64,000 bases of DNA from Marasmius tenuissimus (taxonomy: Eukaryota; Basidiomycota; Agaricomycetes; Agaricales; Marasmiaceae), in the NCBI GenBank assembly GCA_029532415.1, contig JAQOTA010000060.1:4340001-4404000 (forward strand). The letters are read 5' to 3'. The notes beneath the pieces are model-generated. The model did no database searches. It had not been told where the DNA came from and saw only the letters and a program-made list of their open reading frames with translations. The stretch's first letter is position 1; every line of letters begins with the position of its first letter. Shown one piece after another: positions 18,568 to 28,227 of this stretch. A program made the position numbers and the translations under genes.

Positions 18568-21149
18568 GCGTAGGACGTGCAGTCATCGATAAAAGAGATG
18601 TAGTACTTGTACCGGTGATACGATTCAGCCGGGTATGACTTCAAATCCGAATGTATGCGTTCAAACGGCTTAGAAGCTCTTGTTGTAGAGTTGGGGAACG
18701 ATTTCTCATGCATCTTGCCTTCAGCACAACCACGACACAGAGGTGTCTTCTTAGTAGGCATTTTAAGGTCAAGTGGGAAACCTTGCGTATGTTTCCGAGC
18801 TTTGTTCAGGGCTTTATCCGATGGATGCCCAAAGCGTCTGTGCTCAATATCGTAGTCGACGTTGTAAACGACCGACTTGGCCATTAAAACCTCAGCAGAT
18901 GCTTTCCGCGAGTGTACCCAATAAATGGTTTGACCAGGCATATGAGGGTAGGAAACAAGCGACTGTCGTCGCTGTGATGAGTAGAAGGCTAACTTCTTCG
19001 CGTTTCCACGAATTGATAGACCATCTTGAAGGAATTCTCCCATTGATAGTAGACGTATGTCCAATTGAGGTATGTAATAGACAGGATAGAGTCGTGAAAC
19101 ACGCTCAGTAAGTTTCCCGTCATGTCCTTCAACGTTATGCTTAATGAAGACAGTGCCTTTACCCTTGATCTGTATAGGGTTGCCCTTATTCGCAGTATTT
19201 ACGACAGGACCATCAAGCGATTCATATTCAGCGAAGTCATTCATATCGTTCGTGAAATGAGAGGAGGCACCAGAATCAAGGAGCCAACCCTGTGCGTTAT
19301 TCACACTTTTCTTTCCCTTACATTGTGTACACCCCACGAAGTGGGAACTGATTGCATGACAATAATATACAAGTGATTCCAGATCACTACGACTACCCCG
19401 CGAACTACTGATACCAACTAATTGTGAGCATCGCTGTAGGGTCGTATCAGCTTGGGAAAGCAGGTCAAGATATGGTACTTGCCTGTCATCGTGGAAAGAT
19501 CCAAGAGAGACGTCATCCGGGACGTCCTCAACCCCTGCAGCTTTGGCAATATCGGTGTCAACATCATTACCGAATAGAGAGGTCATGTCTTCCATACCGT
19601 CGTCAGATCCCCAGTCCATCTCTACATCTTCATCAGGATCAGCGCTACGAGAGCATTTAGAAGAAGTAGAAGAAGGAGATCCGGCTCCCTCATATCCCTC
19701 ATCATCCTCCAAAAGACGCTTGGACGAGGACGCACGTGGTTGTTCAATGCGGTCCTGGAGCGAACGATTGGTGGCGGACGTGACGATCTGTTCGAAGGGT
19801 TTGAAATACCGCGCCGTCTTAGGGGCACCAAGTCTGTCAGCAAGGGAACGTGCTCCTCGGACATCATCAAATACTGACTGAGATGGCTTGAAGCCAGTGA
19901 AGGACTGCATAGCAGCCGGGTTCTTCTTGACAGCTGGCTGAGGGACAGTGCTGTCGCAGGACTTGTCCCAGTGACCGGTGAAATGAGCTGGGGGCGGTGA
20001 TCCCATAACGTGAACAGGAGGGGCGCTAGCGATCTCAGCACGCAAGGAGTTGTTAACCGCGTTCAACGCGATACGTTCCCTGTGGTCGGTGATCGAGGAG
20101 TAAGGACGGATAGGAGCGGGGGAAGCTACGACGGATGCATAGGATGCCAGATGGGAGTGACCATGCGACCGATTGTTACCACCGTTGTTACCGCCGGCGT
20201 TGCCGGGACCCTGATGCTGGTTGATTCCACCGCGGGTACCACGCTGCTGCTGCTTCTTCTTCTTACCATTATTTTGGTTCGAAGAGGAGCGTTGCTGCTG
20301 TGGTTGACGCTGTTGGCCACGCTGCTGCTGTCCACGCTGCTGTCGTTGCTGAGGTGGACGCTGCTGCTGACCAAAAGATGGCTCGCGGTTGCCAGCACGC
20401 TTGACCGCAGAGAGGCGGTTGGCAAGCTGAGGGTTCTGGCGCTCGTATTCGATCATGATGGCTTCATGAATGTCGGCGACGGTGAGGGCGCTGGAGCTCT
20501 CAGGATCCCTATCAAAGTCATGAAGGGACTTGGAGGAAGCGGCGTCCCATTCGGGAGTAATAGCTGCGATGAGAAGGAGGGCTTTGATCAACTCGGGGAG
20601 TTCAACCCCGACCTCGGCAAGACGTTCAATATAGTGTTTGAACTTGGCGATGCCAGCCTGGGGATGGCTGGTAGTAAGCCGGAAGGACACCAGTTTGACG
20701 AAGTCGCCATAGATGGCAGACAAGGTTGGTTCGCCATAGGTGGTGACGATTGTGGACCAGGCTTTGACAGCGTCCATGTCCTTGAGAGGTTCAAAGACTT
20801 CCTTCGTAGAGGTCAACTGAATGATACCCATCAGCTGGAGGTCTTTCTCCTCCCATGCTTCTAGCGCAGTATTGTACGCCGTGATCTGAGCATCGGTGGG
20901 AGGGTGACGATCAGGTTCGTCGTCACTGTCAGTTCCAGCTGCAGGCGGAGCAGTTCCACCAGGGGGAGTAGTGACGGTAATGGTCGGAACAATGGGTTCC
21001 CCCAGCGGGTACGTAGGCTTCTTAGCCACACCAGTAAGGTGACGATAAAGGCCTTGAGCCTTGGTTACAGCTTCCATTTCGCCGTTATAGGTCTGGCGGA
21101 ATCCAGTGCCGTTGAAGCGACCGGAAAAGAATTTCTTAATGTCAAACAT
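18309..21149 (-). CDS. Element 2 Gag-protease-integrase fragment
   Basis: A 946-codon ORF starting MFDIKKFFSGRFN. Gag (residues about 1-250) is followed by a Gln/Arg-rich, then Lys/Gln-rich basic stretch (about 265-310) with no CCHC knuckle. Protease has LLDSGASSHF near residue 625. The integrase zinc region has IEHRRFGH and CRGCAEGK (about 770-810), and the core begins IHSDLKSYP and DDCTSYAWTS. There the ORF joins RT sequence in the wrong frame, so the last 90 or so codons are nonsense. The second Asp and the Glu of the DDE triad are lost. Gag and protease could still be made and supply or compete for particles. Confidence 0.9.
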   Translation of the reverse strand: MFDIKKFFSGRFNGTGFRQTYNGEMEAVTKAQGLYRHLTGVAKKPTYPLGEPIVPTITVTTPPGGTAPPAAGTDSDDEPDRHPPTDAQITAYNTALEAWEEKDLQLMGIIQLTSTKEVFEPLKDMDAVKAWSTIVTTYGEPTLSAIYGDFVKLVSFRLTTSHPQAGIAKFKHYIERLAEVGVELPELIKALLLIAAITPEWDAASSKSLHDFDRDPESSSALTVADIHEAIMIEYERQNPQLANRLSAVKRAGNREPSFGQQQRPPQQRQQRGQQQRGQQRQPQQQRSSSNQNNGKKKKQQQRGTRGGINQHQGPGNAGGNNGGNNRSHGHSHLASYASVVASPAPIRPYSSITDHRERIALNAVNNSLRAEIASAPPVHVMGSPPPAHFTGHWDKSCDSTVPQPAVKKNPAAMQSFTGFKPSQSVFDDVRGARSLADRLGAPKTARYFKPFEQIVTSATNRSLQDRIEQPRASSSKRLLEDDEGYEGAGSPSSTSSKCSRSADPDEDVEMDWGSDDGMEDMTSLFGNDVDTDIAKAAGVEDVPDDVSLGSFHDDRQVPYLDLLSQADTTLQRCSQLVGISSSRGSRSDLESLVYYCHAISSHFVGCTQCKGKKSVNNAQGWLLDSGASSHFTNDMNDFAEYESLDGPVVNTANKGNPIQIKGKGTVFIKHNVEGHDGKLTERVSRLYPVYYIPQLDIRLLSMGEFLQDGLSIRGNAKKLAFYSSQRRQSLVSYPHMPGQTIYWVHSRKASAEVLMAKSVVYNVDYDIEHRRFGHPSDKALNKARKHTQGFPLDLKMPTKKTPLCRGCAEGKMHEKSFPNSTTRASKPFERIHSDLKSYPAESYHRYKYYISFIDDCTSYAWTSLLSNRRNGRTLATKNLRHFVSARSSNSVTCLKVAKPSEIDGSSTSSRMVARKLDLLPRVSLRSKVSALMRSSHQLFVMRLFV

Positions 21150-21432
21150 GGTAGTGAGAGGTTAGATTGTTTGGTGTTGGATCTAGAAAAGACAGCATCA
21201 GCATGCGTCTAATCAACACAGGGAGCAGCCATCAAGGCGCTATGCTCAACGAGGAGTATTGGATCCTTGAGATCCGATGTCGTCGAAGGACGTACATCAA
21301 TGCCATAGATCGAGCACTCAATTAAGAGGTCGATGGCAACATGCAGGTCTAGCCTAGCTAGCCGATGACAGCAGCCTAGGGGCGCTTTGTCGCTGACAGC
21401 AGCCATTAAGGCGCTCGTCATTGTAGTCGGGC

Positions 21433-21450
21433 TAACCGGGGCCCATAACC
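21433..21450 (-). other. Element 2 primer binding site
   Basis: Next to the 5' LTR the minus strand reads GGTTATGGGCCCCGG, the same initiator tRNA-Met anticodon-half complement as in element 1. Confidence 0.65.
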
Positions 21451-21771
21451 TGATGAGCCGGCATGACGCCTAGCGCAGAGGACTACAACATAGCTATACT
21501 ACTACTTACCAGAGAGGATTTTAGAGAGATAGAGGCGAGACGTAGAAGCTCAAGCACACTGTAGATTCAAGTAGAGAACTACGAGCTTATATACATGTAA
21601 AGACAATAGAGTTACCATATAGGGACGACAATAGAAATTGTACATATGAGCATATAGAACGATGAAGAATGGAACAATAGTGAATGCATTGTCCCGCATA
21701 ATACAATGGCGGGAAGTATGAACCGAGACTTCGGATATACCGGGATCTAATTATAGTCCACGGATTCAACA
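21451..21771 (-). repeat. Element 2 5' LTR
   Basis: 321 bp, starting TGTTGAATCC in element orientation. TATATAAG on the minus strand at 21586-21593 is the likely promoter. Confidence 0.93.
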
Positions 21772-21832
21772 GATCTCCCCCACAGTAACTCTCAAAAACC
21801 ATTTTGGCCTCTAAAGGCTCGTTTATGGACAA
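21772..21832 (-). pseudogene. Paralog B exon 1, displaced by element 2
   Basis: The minus-strand ATG at 21832 begins MSINEPLEAKMVFESY, resembling the MxSQ-EE-LE...EPFL start of the other paralogs. It reaches the GATCT target site. On the other side of element 2 (below 16685) the same frame goes on through PLPFG, a TAG, then SVIVDPVQ, matching the VIVQPIA block of exon 1. So element 2 landed inside this exon. Confidence 0.6.
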
Positions 21833-21873
21833 GAGTACGACCTCACCATAAGCCCTGGCTGGAATACTTGATA

Positions 21874-22101
21874 TGTACTGTACCGTTTTGAGATGATCAT
21901 CAGGACCCTGTCACGCATCCCAGGCCTGACTGTCGAGAAGTTTTTGAGGTTCAGACCCAAATTTGGCCCATAAATTGCCCAAAAACAACAAATTTCGAAA
22001 AAGTTGGTCACAGCAGACCGACCTTCCTGTCGGAACTAAAAAGTGAAACTTTTGGTCACAGGTCACACCCCCTGACGAATATCTTGAAATGGTACAGTAC
22101 T
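21874..22101. repeat. Imperfect inverted repeat (31-bp arms), possible old MITE
   Basis: The arm 21874-21904 (TGTACTGTACCGTTTTGAGA...) pairs with 22071-22101 (...CTTGAAATGGTACAGTACT) with several mismatches. The interior has no coding frame. No clear target duplication was found. Confidence 0.45.
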
Positions 22102-22165
22102 GCAAATTTTGAGTACCGACAAGACGCATCTCTGCTTGCGCGATGCGATGTGAAAGTGTTGATAC

Positions 22166-22197
22166 CATGATACCCGAGTGTCATGATACCCGAGTGT
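22166..22197. repeat. 16-bp tandem duplication
   Basis: Two perfect copies of CATGATACCCGAGTGT, followed by a partial third. Confidence 0.8.
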
Positions 22198-22467
22198 CAT
22201 GAAGCATCCGATGAGATGTATCTGATTACCGGCATATCGGATTTTGTCTGGAGCCTGTGTGAACGCGACCAATTGAGGGTACTCCAAGCAGCTATCAACG
22301 GCAGCGTCTGAAACCTTTCAAGAGCTGCCTTGAGACAATATCAACTCATTTGAGGGCTTGTCTTTGATAGAAGGCATACCAGATAGAGAAGTCATAATAA
22401 ATCAGAGTTCGGGAGTGATCTACAAGTTCAACAATTCCTTGAAGGAGACTTTGAGAGAGCACATGTC

Positions 22468-22872
22468 ATGATTCGGATGAATCGAAGCTCCGTATTACTC
22501 CCTGAGCTCAGGAGCGGGGGAGATAAATGCACCCGTGCCCCCAATCTCATAACCGTGAAACAAGTGCAGCTTTCTCAAGGCATGGCATTAGCACTCCCAT
22601 ACTCTTCACATGCTACATCGCAATTACGTACCTCGAGACTACGCGAACCCGATTCATTATCGCAAGCTCGTGATGATACCCCCGCATTTGATGATCAGAA
22701 AGTGACAGCAGTGTCGCGAGACACTCGAGTGGCAATTATCCCAAGGAAGAGAATAGCCTCCAGCAATGTCCGTTTGCTTCAGCAACTGATGAAACGTAAC
22801 GGGACTGAAGTCGGGAACATGGAGTGGAAACGGTGCCACAGCATTCAGAGACAGGGAACAGTCTCGAGATGA
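22468..22872 (+). CDS. Doubtful 134-codon ORF
   Basis: ATG-started, with no recognisable domain, signal or membrane segment and a rather basic C-terminal half (VAIIPRKRIASSNVRLL). It overlaps a DNA segment that is duplicated near 53.2 kb. The two copies do not keep the same plus-strand frame open, which argues against a conserved protein here. Confidence 0.2.
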   Translation: MIRMNRSSVLLPELRSGGDKCTRAPNLITVKQVQLSQGMALALPYSSHATSQLRTSRLREPDSLSQARDDTPAFDDQKVTAVSRDTRVAIIPRKRIASSNVRLLQQLMKRNGTEVGNMEWKRCHSIQRQGTVSR

Positions 22873-23035
22873 TTGATTGCGACGACTGTTTGTTAGGTGT
22901 GGGAGGTCAGGGACATGCTATACGGGAAACGTATCTCGACTATACCTGACGTATCCCACCATGTTCTCCCGATGCCTCACATTCAGGTCCGACCCACACC
23001 AGTCAATGAAATACCTGGTACCCCAGAAAGCCAAC
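22510..23035. repeat. Paralogous segment, copy 1 (partner 53175-53715)
   Basis: Shared blocks occur in the same order in both places: AAATGCACCCGTG/GAATCCACCCGTG, CCCGATTCATTATCG/CCCGATCTATCG, GTGACAGCAGTGT, TGTTAGGTGKGAG, CACATTCAGGTYCGACYC, and CCTGAAAGCC-like. Overall identity is moderate with indels. Either strand might once have been coding. Confidence 0.6.
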
Positions 23036-24895
23036 TCAAATTTAAGCTGCTTGACGAGCTGATAAGAATCAACGAGGCGACGATGTAGCCCGAAGGGTGA
23101 AATCAGATGATTAGACCGACGCCGTACGGTCGGGAATAATTCAGCTTGGCCATTATCCCCAATGAAGATTATGTTGGTGCTATCTGACGCATGCTGGTGG
23201 ACAGAGTAGTTGATCCCTTTTGCTGGATTTCATCAGGTCTCGTCGGATGGTATCGCAATTCACCATAAATTCTGATTACCACTGATCATGGTGCTATTTG
23301 ACAGGTATCCTGGTGTATACCCCACGGGCCCCCATCCCACTGCTCCTTCTCCCCACCTGTCCCTACCCAGCTGCCAAGCTTCTCGCTCAACTCGACTCCC
23401 CGCCCATCCTTATCCATCCTACGGTCATTGCTCCTGGCCAAAATCCGAATCATAAGGGATGCGGCGTCCGGGAGACCTAGGCAGGGTCCGATTAGAACTA
23501 GAGATTACAGTATAAAGGCATGGCGTACAGAGAATTGCTGGGGTGGTGGATCTTGCATCGAGTTGTATGTGAAATGAGAGAGCTGAGCGTAAGATAATAG
23601 GACGTGGGTTGACTTGAAAAGATCTGATGTACCATGTTGTTGTCTAGCTTCATTTCTGCCCACTTTCTGTTACGTGCAAATATGAGCCTTGACTTGTAAT
23701 GGCCGTGCCCAAAACTCACCTTGACACCTAATTCTTGACAATGAAGAGTGGTAGAACACGTTTCATGAGGAATCTCCTCAAATATTTAGTACAAAAAGAC
23801 TGACCAAATGTCTGAATCGTCCTAATTTCTTTACCGTCTAAGGGCGCCTCCTATTATCTCGCCATCCAGGTGGGTATTGCAATATTTTGTTAGGCTCGAG
23901 AACATCGCTATGGGTTGAATATGCGGGGAAGAGAGGAGAGGAATGGGGGATTGTGATGGTAAGAGACAAAGGAGCAACAGACGGCAGCCTGGGCAAAGGG
24001 CTTATTTGAGATTACGCGCACGGGCCCATCTAAGCCGACTTGGTTGCGCCTCGGACTTTGGGTCAAGGAACAAGATGTTCAATGGAGATCAACAATCAAG
24101 ATACGAATCCACTACATAAGTTCTGAGATCTGACTAGCCAGGGGTGATGAGACATCGGAAATGGTCAGCCTCGCGTCAGAAATGGTCAGGTTCTCGCTGC
24201 TTGGTCGGACGGCATCCGTCGGCGTCAGATGGCGCCAACGGTCTTCTTGTTGAGTGCATTATCACCAACTCTCTAGATTGTTCACAGTTTTTGATGCGAC
24301 TGAATGTTTCGCGTGAGTCCTCGCCAGTGTGCTCTGAATGAATGATGCACCTCTGTAGAAGGATGATGGATAGAGCTTAAAGAAAGGTCGGGTAGGAGGT
24401 TATGCTTATTTTGGGTTCAGATGTACAATGGCCAATGGATGTGATAGAAGAATAGACAAAAGGAGAAGCGTGGGGTTTGACAGTATATTGTGAAGTTGGA
24501 GGGCATTGCTCTTCACACGGGAAGTTCACTGCGGGGATTTTGATGACCAGTAGGACATTCCTGACTCCGAAAGGAGAGGGTTCTGTCCTGCTCGAATTGA
24601 TTTTGATTGTACTTATCTGTCCTCCCGTGACTTTATGCCTTTTTACGGTCTCTTCACGTGAAAGTTGTTTTCCAGAAAGGCAAATGTTGCTATTCTGGGC
24701 TTATTTTTTCCACTTAATAATTATTAATACTTACGTATTTGTGTGTGTACTTTTGGTTGTCGGACGGATCATGGTCTTGTTCCTCGTTCGACCCCTTCTC
24801 GTCTTTCCTCGCTTCCTCCAGGAGGTCTTTAGTGTCGAAGGAAAATGCAACTTGTTGAATGTTTCATGTCTTTGACTTCGTATCATCCCGTGTAG
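23036..24895. other. Gene-poor interval with weak exon signals
   Basis: There is no firm gene. Plus-strand frames at 24144-24341 (RKWSASRQKWSGSR, a 12-codon internal duplication) and 24540-24870 (hydrophobic runs such as LILIVLICPP and VFVCVLLVVG) may be upstream exons of the gene ending at 25180, but the second frame has no ATG at its start and the exon links are unclear. Confidence 0.3.
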
Positions 24896-25180
24896 ATGTA
24901 TCTTCAGGACAACGACCTCGTCAGAATATTGGATCTCTCAACCAGAAATGAGATCCGAGTTCTGTTTCACTTGCATGTAAGAGTTTTCTTTCCTCTGTAA
25001 GCCTTAAGCGTGTCAAAACTCGATTAATCATCCTCCCAAGACTACAATTCAATTCAGCAACTCGGTGTCTGTTGACAGTATGAGCGTGTATGTGAGGATG
25101 GCAGTACTCAACTCTTATCCAGTGCCGGACAAGATGATTTTGCGCTTCGCCAACACTCCCCCTTGGTCTCCTCTCCTTAG
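24896..25180 (+). CDS. Small hypothetical protein, 3' exons
   Basis: Two exons are readable. The first is 24896-24976, starting ATG or following the TAG acceptor at 24894-24895. The second is 25079-25180, ending in TAG. They are joined in phase 0 across a 102-bp intron (GTAAGA...GACAG). The product holds LVRILDLSTRNEIRVLF and YERVCEDGSTQLL, looks soluble and acidic, and is unrecognised. Upstream exons are likely. The gene converges on the minus-strand gene at 25235, with 54 bp between the stops. Confidence 0.5.
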
Positions 25181-25234
25181 AGTCTCTTGTCCAGCATTAA
25201 ACTCACTATCTACTATGGTCAACATCACATGGAA

Positions 25235-25679
25235 TTAATGACCGACGACTTCTTGGCGCGCACCAATACCGAGTAAGTAGGTTTGGGATAACATAGAATT
25301 GGACTGACTTGACACAGGGACTTCTTGGTTCCTTACCAATGGCAACTGGAACTCCAACGAGCGACCGAAGCTCAGATTGATAATATGCTTCGACATGCAA
25401 TGACACATTTGAACACTGAATGGCCAGCTTCATCTTTTCCCCCTTTGCCTGACTGAATCTGGAAGCAACACCATGAAGTAAGCTTTGGTAACACTCTACA
25501 TTCTTTTTGATATGGATCCAAGCATGAGTCCTCGCCCACTGAACTTTCTCACAACCCATTAGATTACTTTTGAGTTTGAGGCCATTCATACCAACACGGT
25601 TAGGATGAACATATCCTTTCACTTACCGGAGGATTGGCTGGAAATTCACAATAGTCCCGTGGTGTTGAATTAGAACCAT
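25235..25679 (-). CDS. Hypothetical 99-residue protein, three exons
   Basis: Exons are 25679-25627, 25566-25337 and 25251-25235, joined in phases 2 and 1 across introns of 60 and 85 bp with GTAAGT/AAAG and GTAAGG/CAAG sites. They total exactly 300 nt. The product begins MVLIQHHGTIVNF and ends EVVGH. The middle exon is rich in Lys, His and aromatic residues (KVQWARTHAWIHIKKN). I see no membrane segment or known motif. The consistent phases and the convergent neighbour make it a credible small gene of unknown function. Confidence 0.6.
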
Positions 25680-26027
25680 GATTTGGCTATGAGTTACAGT
25701 TTATGTTTTTTTCCCCTTACTGTCTTGAAGGATGTACACAATGTCATTTGATTCTGTGACATGTATTTATGCCAAATCTTGATACAATGATTGAATGTTA
25801 TTTGTGAACCATTCTGTTGGTAGAGGAGGGAACTTGGTGCCTAGGGCAGCGCTATGGATGATGTGTTTGTGTCCAGTAGGGCATAACAGCATCTGGTCTT
25901 GTACAGGACCACTGTGACCAAAAACAAAGAATAGATATTGTGTTTCTCATCCAGTGTCGTGAGAGTCCCAGAGCCCAGGGGCCAGGAGTCCAAGCCGTCC
26001 GGAGATCCGACTCATCTGAGTCATACC
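25680..26027. other. Short spacer before element 3
   Basis: Nothing recognisable. The region holds the presumed promoter of the gene starting at 25679. Confidence 0.4.
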
Positions 26028-26344
26028 TGATGAGCTGGCATGACACCTAGTGCAGAGGACTACAACATAACTACTACTTACAAGAGAGGAGTTTAAAGGG
26101 ATAGAGGTGGGATGTAGAAGCTCAAGCACACTGTAGATTCAAGTAGAGAACTACAAGCTTATATACATGTAGAGACAATAGTAGATACCATATAAGGACA
26201 ACAATAGAAATTGTACATATGAGCATAAGTAACAATGGAGAATAGAACAATAGCAAATGCATTGTCCCGCATAATACAATGATGGGAAGAGTGAACTGGG
26301 ACTTCAGGTATACCGGGATCTAATTATAGTCCACAGATTAAACA
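26028..26344 (-). repeat. Element 3 3' LTR
   Basis: 317 bp, clearly homologous to the element 2 LTRs with many transitions. It begins TGTTTAATCTG and ends GCTCATCA in element orientation. A CGAGGGGGTG tract adjoins it. Confidence 0.9.
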
Positions 26345-26385
26345 CACCCCCTCGCTAAGTGCAGCTGAAAAGCGCATTTGAGCGA

Positions 26386-28010
26386 ATCAAGTGGACAAAT
26401 AGAATTGAAGTCCAAGGTGATCTCTGAACCGTAAGAACTTCTCAGGACCAAGATTCTTTGTGAACATGTCTGCGGGATTGTAGACTCCTTCAATGAAGAA
26501 CAATTTGACTTTGTCATCTTCAACACACAATCGAATATAATGATATTGAATATCAATGTGCTTGGTTCGGCGTTCTTGAACCGGGTTAGATGCAATGAAG
26601 ATAGAGCCTTGGTTATCTCCACAGATTCGAATAGGACCTAAGTTGATTCCAAGTTCAGAGAGTAGTGATCTTATCTAGGAAGCTTGACGACTGCAATCCG
26701 GCAGTGCCATATATTCAGCCTCAGTGGAAGAAAGAGCTACAGTCTTTTGGGCATGTGATTGCCACAAGAAGATGCTGCCTGCTAACTTGAAGAAGTAGCT
26801 AGTGATTGATTGGTGTTTGATGGGATCGGCAGCCCAATCTGAGTCTGTGAATGCAAGAAGACCTCCACCAGAGTCACCATCGTAGACAAGTGAATAATCT
26901 GATGTGCCAGCAAGGTAGCGGCAGATATACAGAGCTTTATCAAGATGTTCTTTTGTTGGATCAGAAGAGAACTGTGAAAGCTTTGTAACTGCATAGGCAA
27001 TATCAGGACGCGTGCCCAGCATAATGTACAGAAGCAATTCAATGACGGACTGGAACTTGGAGCAAATGGCAGGATTGACTGGACCATTATTGGGAGTTGG
27101 CATATAGCCAGCAGGTAAGGGCGTAGGAGCACCTTTCGCATTCTGAATCCCAAAACGTTCAAGAACTTTGTTCAGATAATCCCTCTGGTCAATCATGATC
27201 TTGTTGCCTTTGCAACAAATGCTCATGCAGAGAAACTTGCTAGCATTGCCCATATCGTGGCATTCCCATCAAGCCATGAACTCGGCTTTCTTCTTGTCAA
27301 CAAAAGCTTTGTTAGAACCCATGAAGAGTGCATCATCAACATAGATGATTGCATACACAACTTCACCACTCTTCGGATCTTTGCAGATGAAGAGTCCAGC
27401 ATCAGAGGTCAGGCATTTGAAACCCAGTACTTCCATGGATGAGCTGAGGGTTGCCACCACTTAAGGGCAGCTTGCTTCAGTCTATATAATGCTCAACGCA
27501 GGCGTAGTACCTTACATTCTTGGCCCTTGACCTTGAAGCCTTAAGGTTGTTCCATGTAAATCTCCTTAACGAGATCGCTGTAAAGGAAGGCGTTCTTAAC
27601 ATTGACAGAGGTGATGTACCAGTTCTTGAGAGCTGCGAGGGCAAGCATCATACAAACAGTCTCATAATGAACAACTGGTAGATCTCATCGAAGTTGACAC
27701 CTTCAACCTGAGAGAAACCCTTGGCAACAAGTCTAGCTTTCTTGCAACCATTCGACTTTACGTCAAAGACCCATCTATTTCTGATGGCTTTGCGACCTTT
27801 AGGAAGGTCACAGAGTTCAAAGACCTTGCACTTATGGAGTGCCTCAAGTTCTTTGTGGCAAGTGTTCTTCCATTCCTTCTGTTGCTCAACAGGCAACTTT
27901 AGAATATTGCAGAGTGTCCATTCTCTGATGTTAGAGAAATCAGGAGTATCAGACATTGGAAGCAAATCATGAACTGGAACGGCATTGTTCAACAGGTAAA
28001 TCACGAATCC
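26386..28010 (-). pseudogene. Element 3 RT-RNase H remnant
   Basis: RNase H motifs are present (AFTDSDWAAD, STEAEYMALP), and so are RT motifs (NRWVFDVKSNG, VDDALFMG). An extra stop follows SRQAS. The three stops after YMEQP, VLRLR and AEFMA are shared with element 2. In the segment from GVNFDEI to the stop, the FSP part of the RT motif is also broken by a small deletion. Confidence 0.9.
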
Positions 28011-28227
28011 TACTCCACCTTCTTGGGTAAGTCTTTCGACTACGCTTTCTTCCTCATGTGACTCAGTGCTTTCACTGGGTTCTGGAGCAGGCGGAGGCGG
28101 AAGTGGACCAGGAATCCCCTTTTTATCATCTTTGCTTCTCCTAGATTGCGAAGAGCTAGGGCGATCAACTGGATGTGGAGGCTCCTTATCTCCAGTGACA
28201 TTTCTCCAAGCTTTCTTATTTTCTAAG

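Larger units (their letters stand above)
16685..21771 (-). mobile_element. Ty1/copia LTR retrotransposon, element 2 (5.09 kb)
   Basis: Two 321-bp LTRs (16685-17005 and 21451-21771) flank a minus-strand copia interior. The target duplication is GATCT at 16680-16684 and 21772-21776. The LTRs differ at about two positions near their U3 start (CACAGATTAA versus CACGGATTCA), so the insertion is young. About 1.2 kb spanning most of the integrase core and the start of RT is missing relative to element 3, and RT carries stops, so it is non-autonomous. Confidence 0.96.

Noticed and set aside
20010..20864. 284-codon plus-strand ORF
   Set aside because: Antisense of the Gln-rich Gag region of element 2, which has a clear copia frame on the minus strand.
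22166..22197. CRISPR-like repeat
   Set aside because: Only two adjacent 16-bp copies without spacers, in a eukaryotic sequence.
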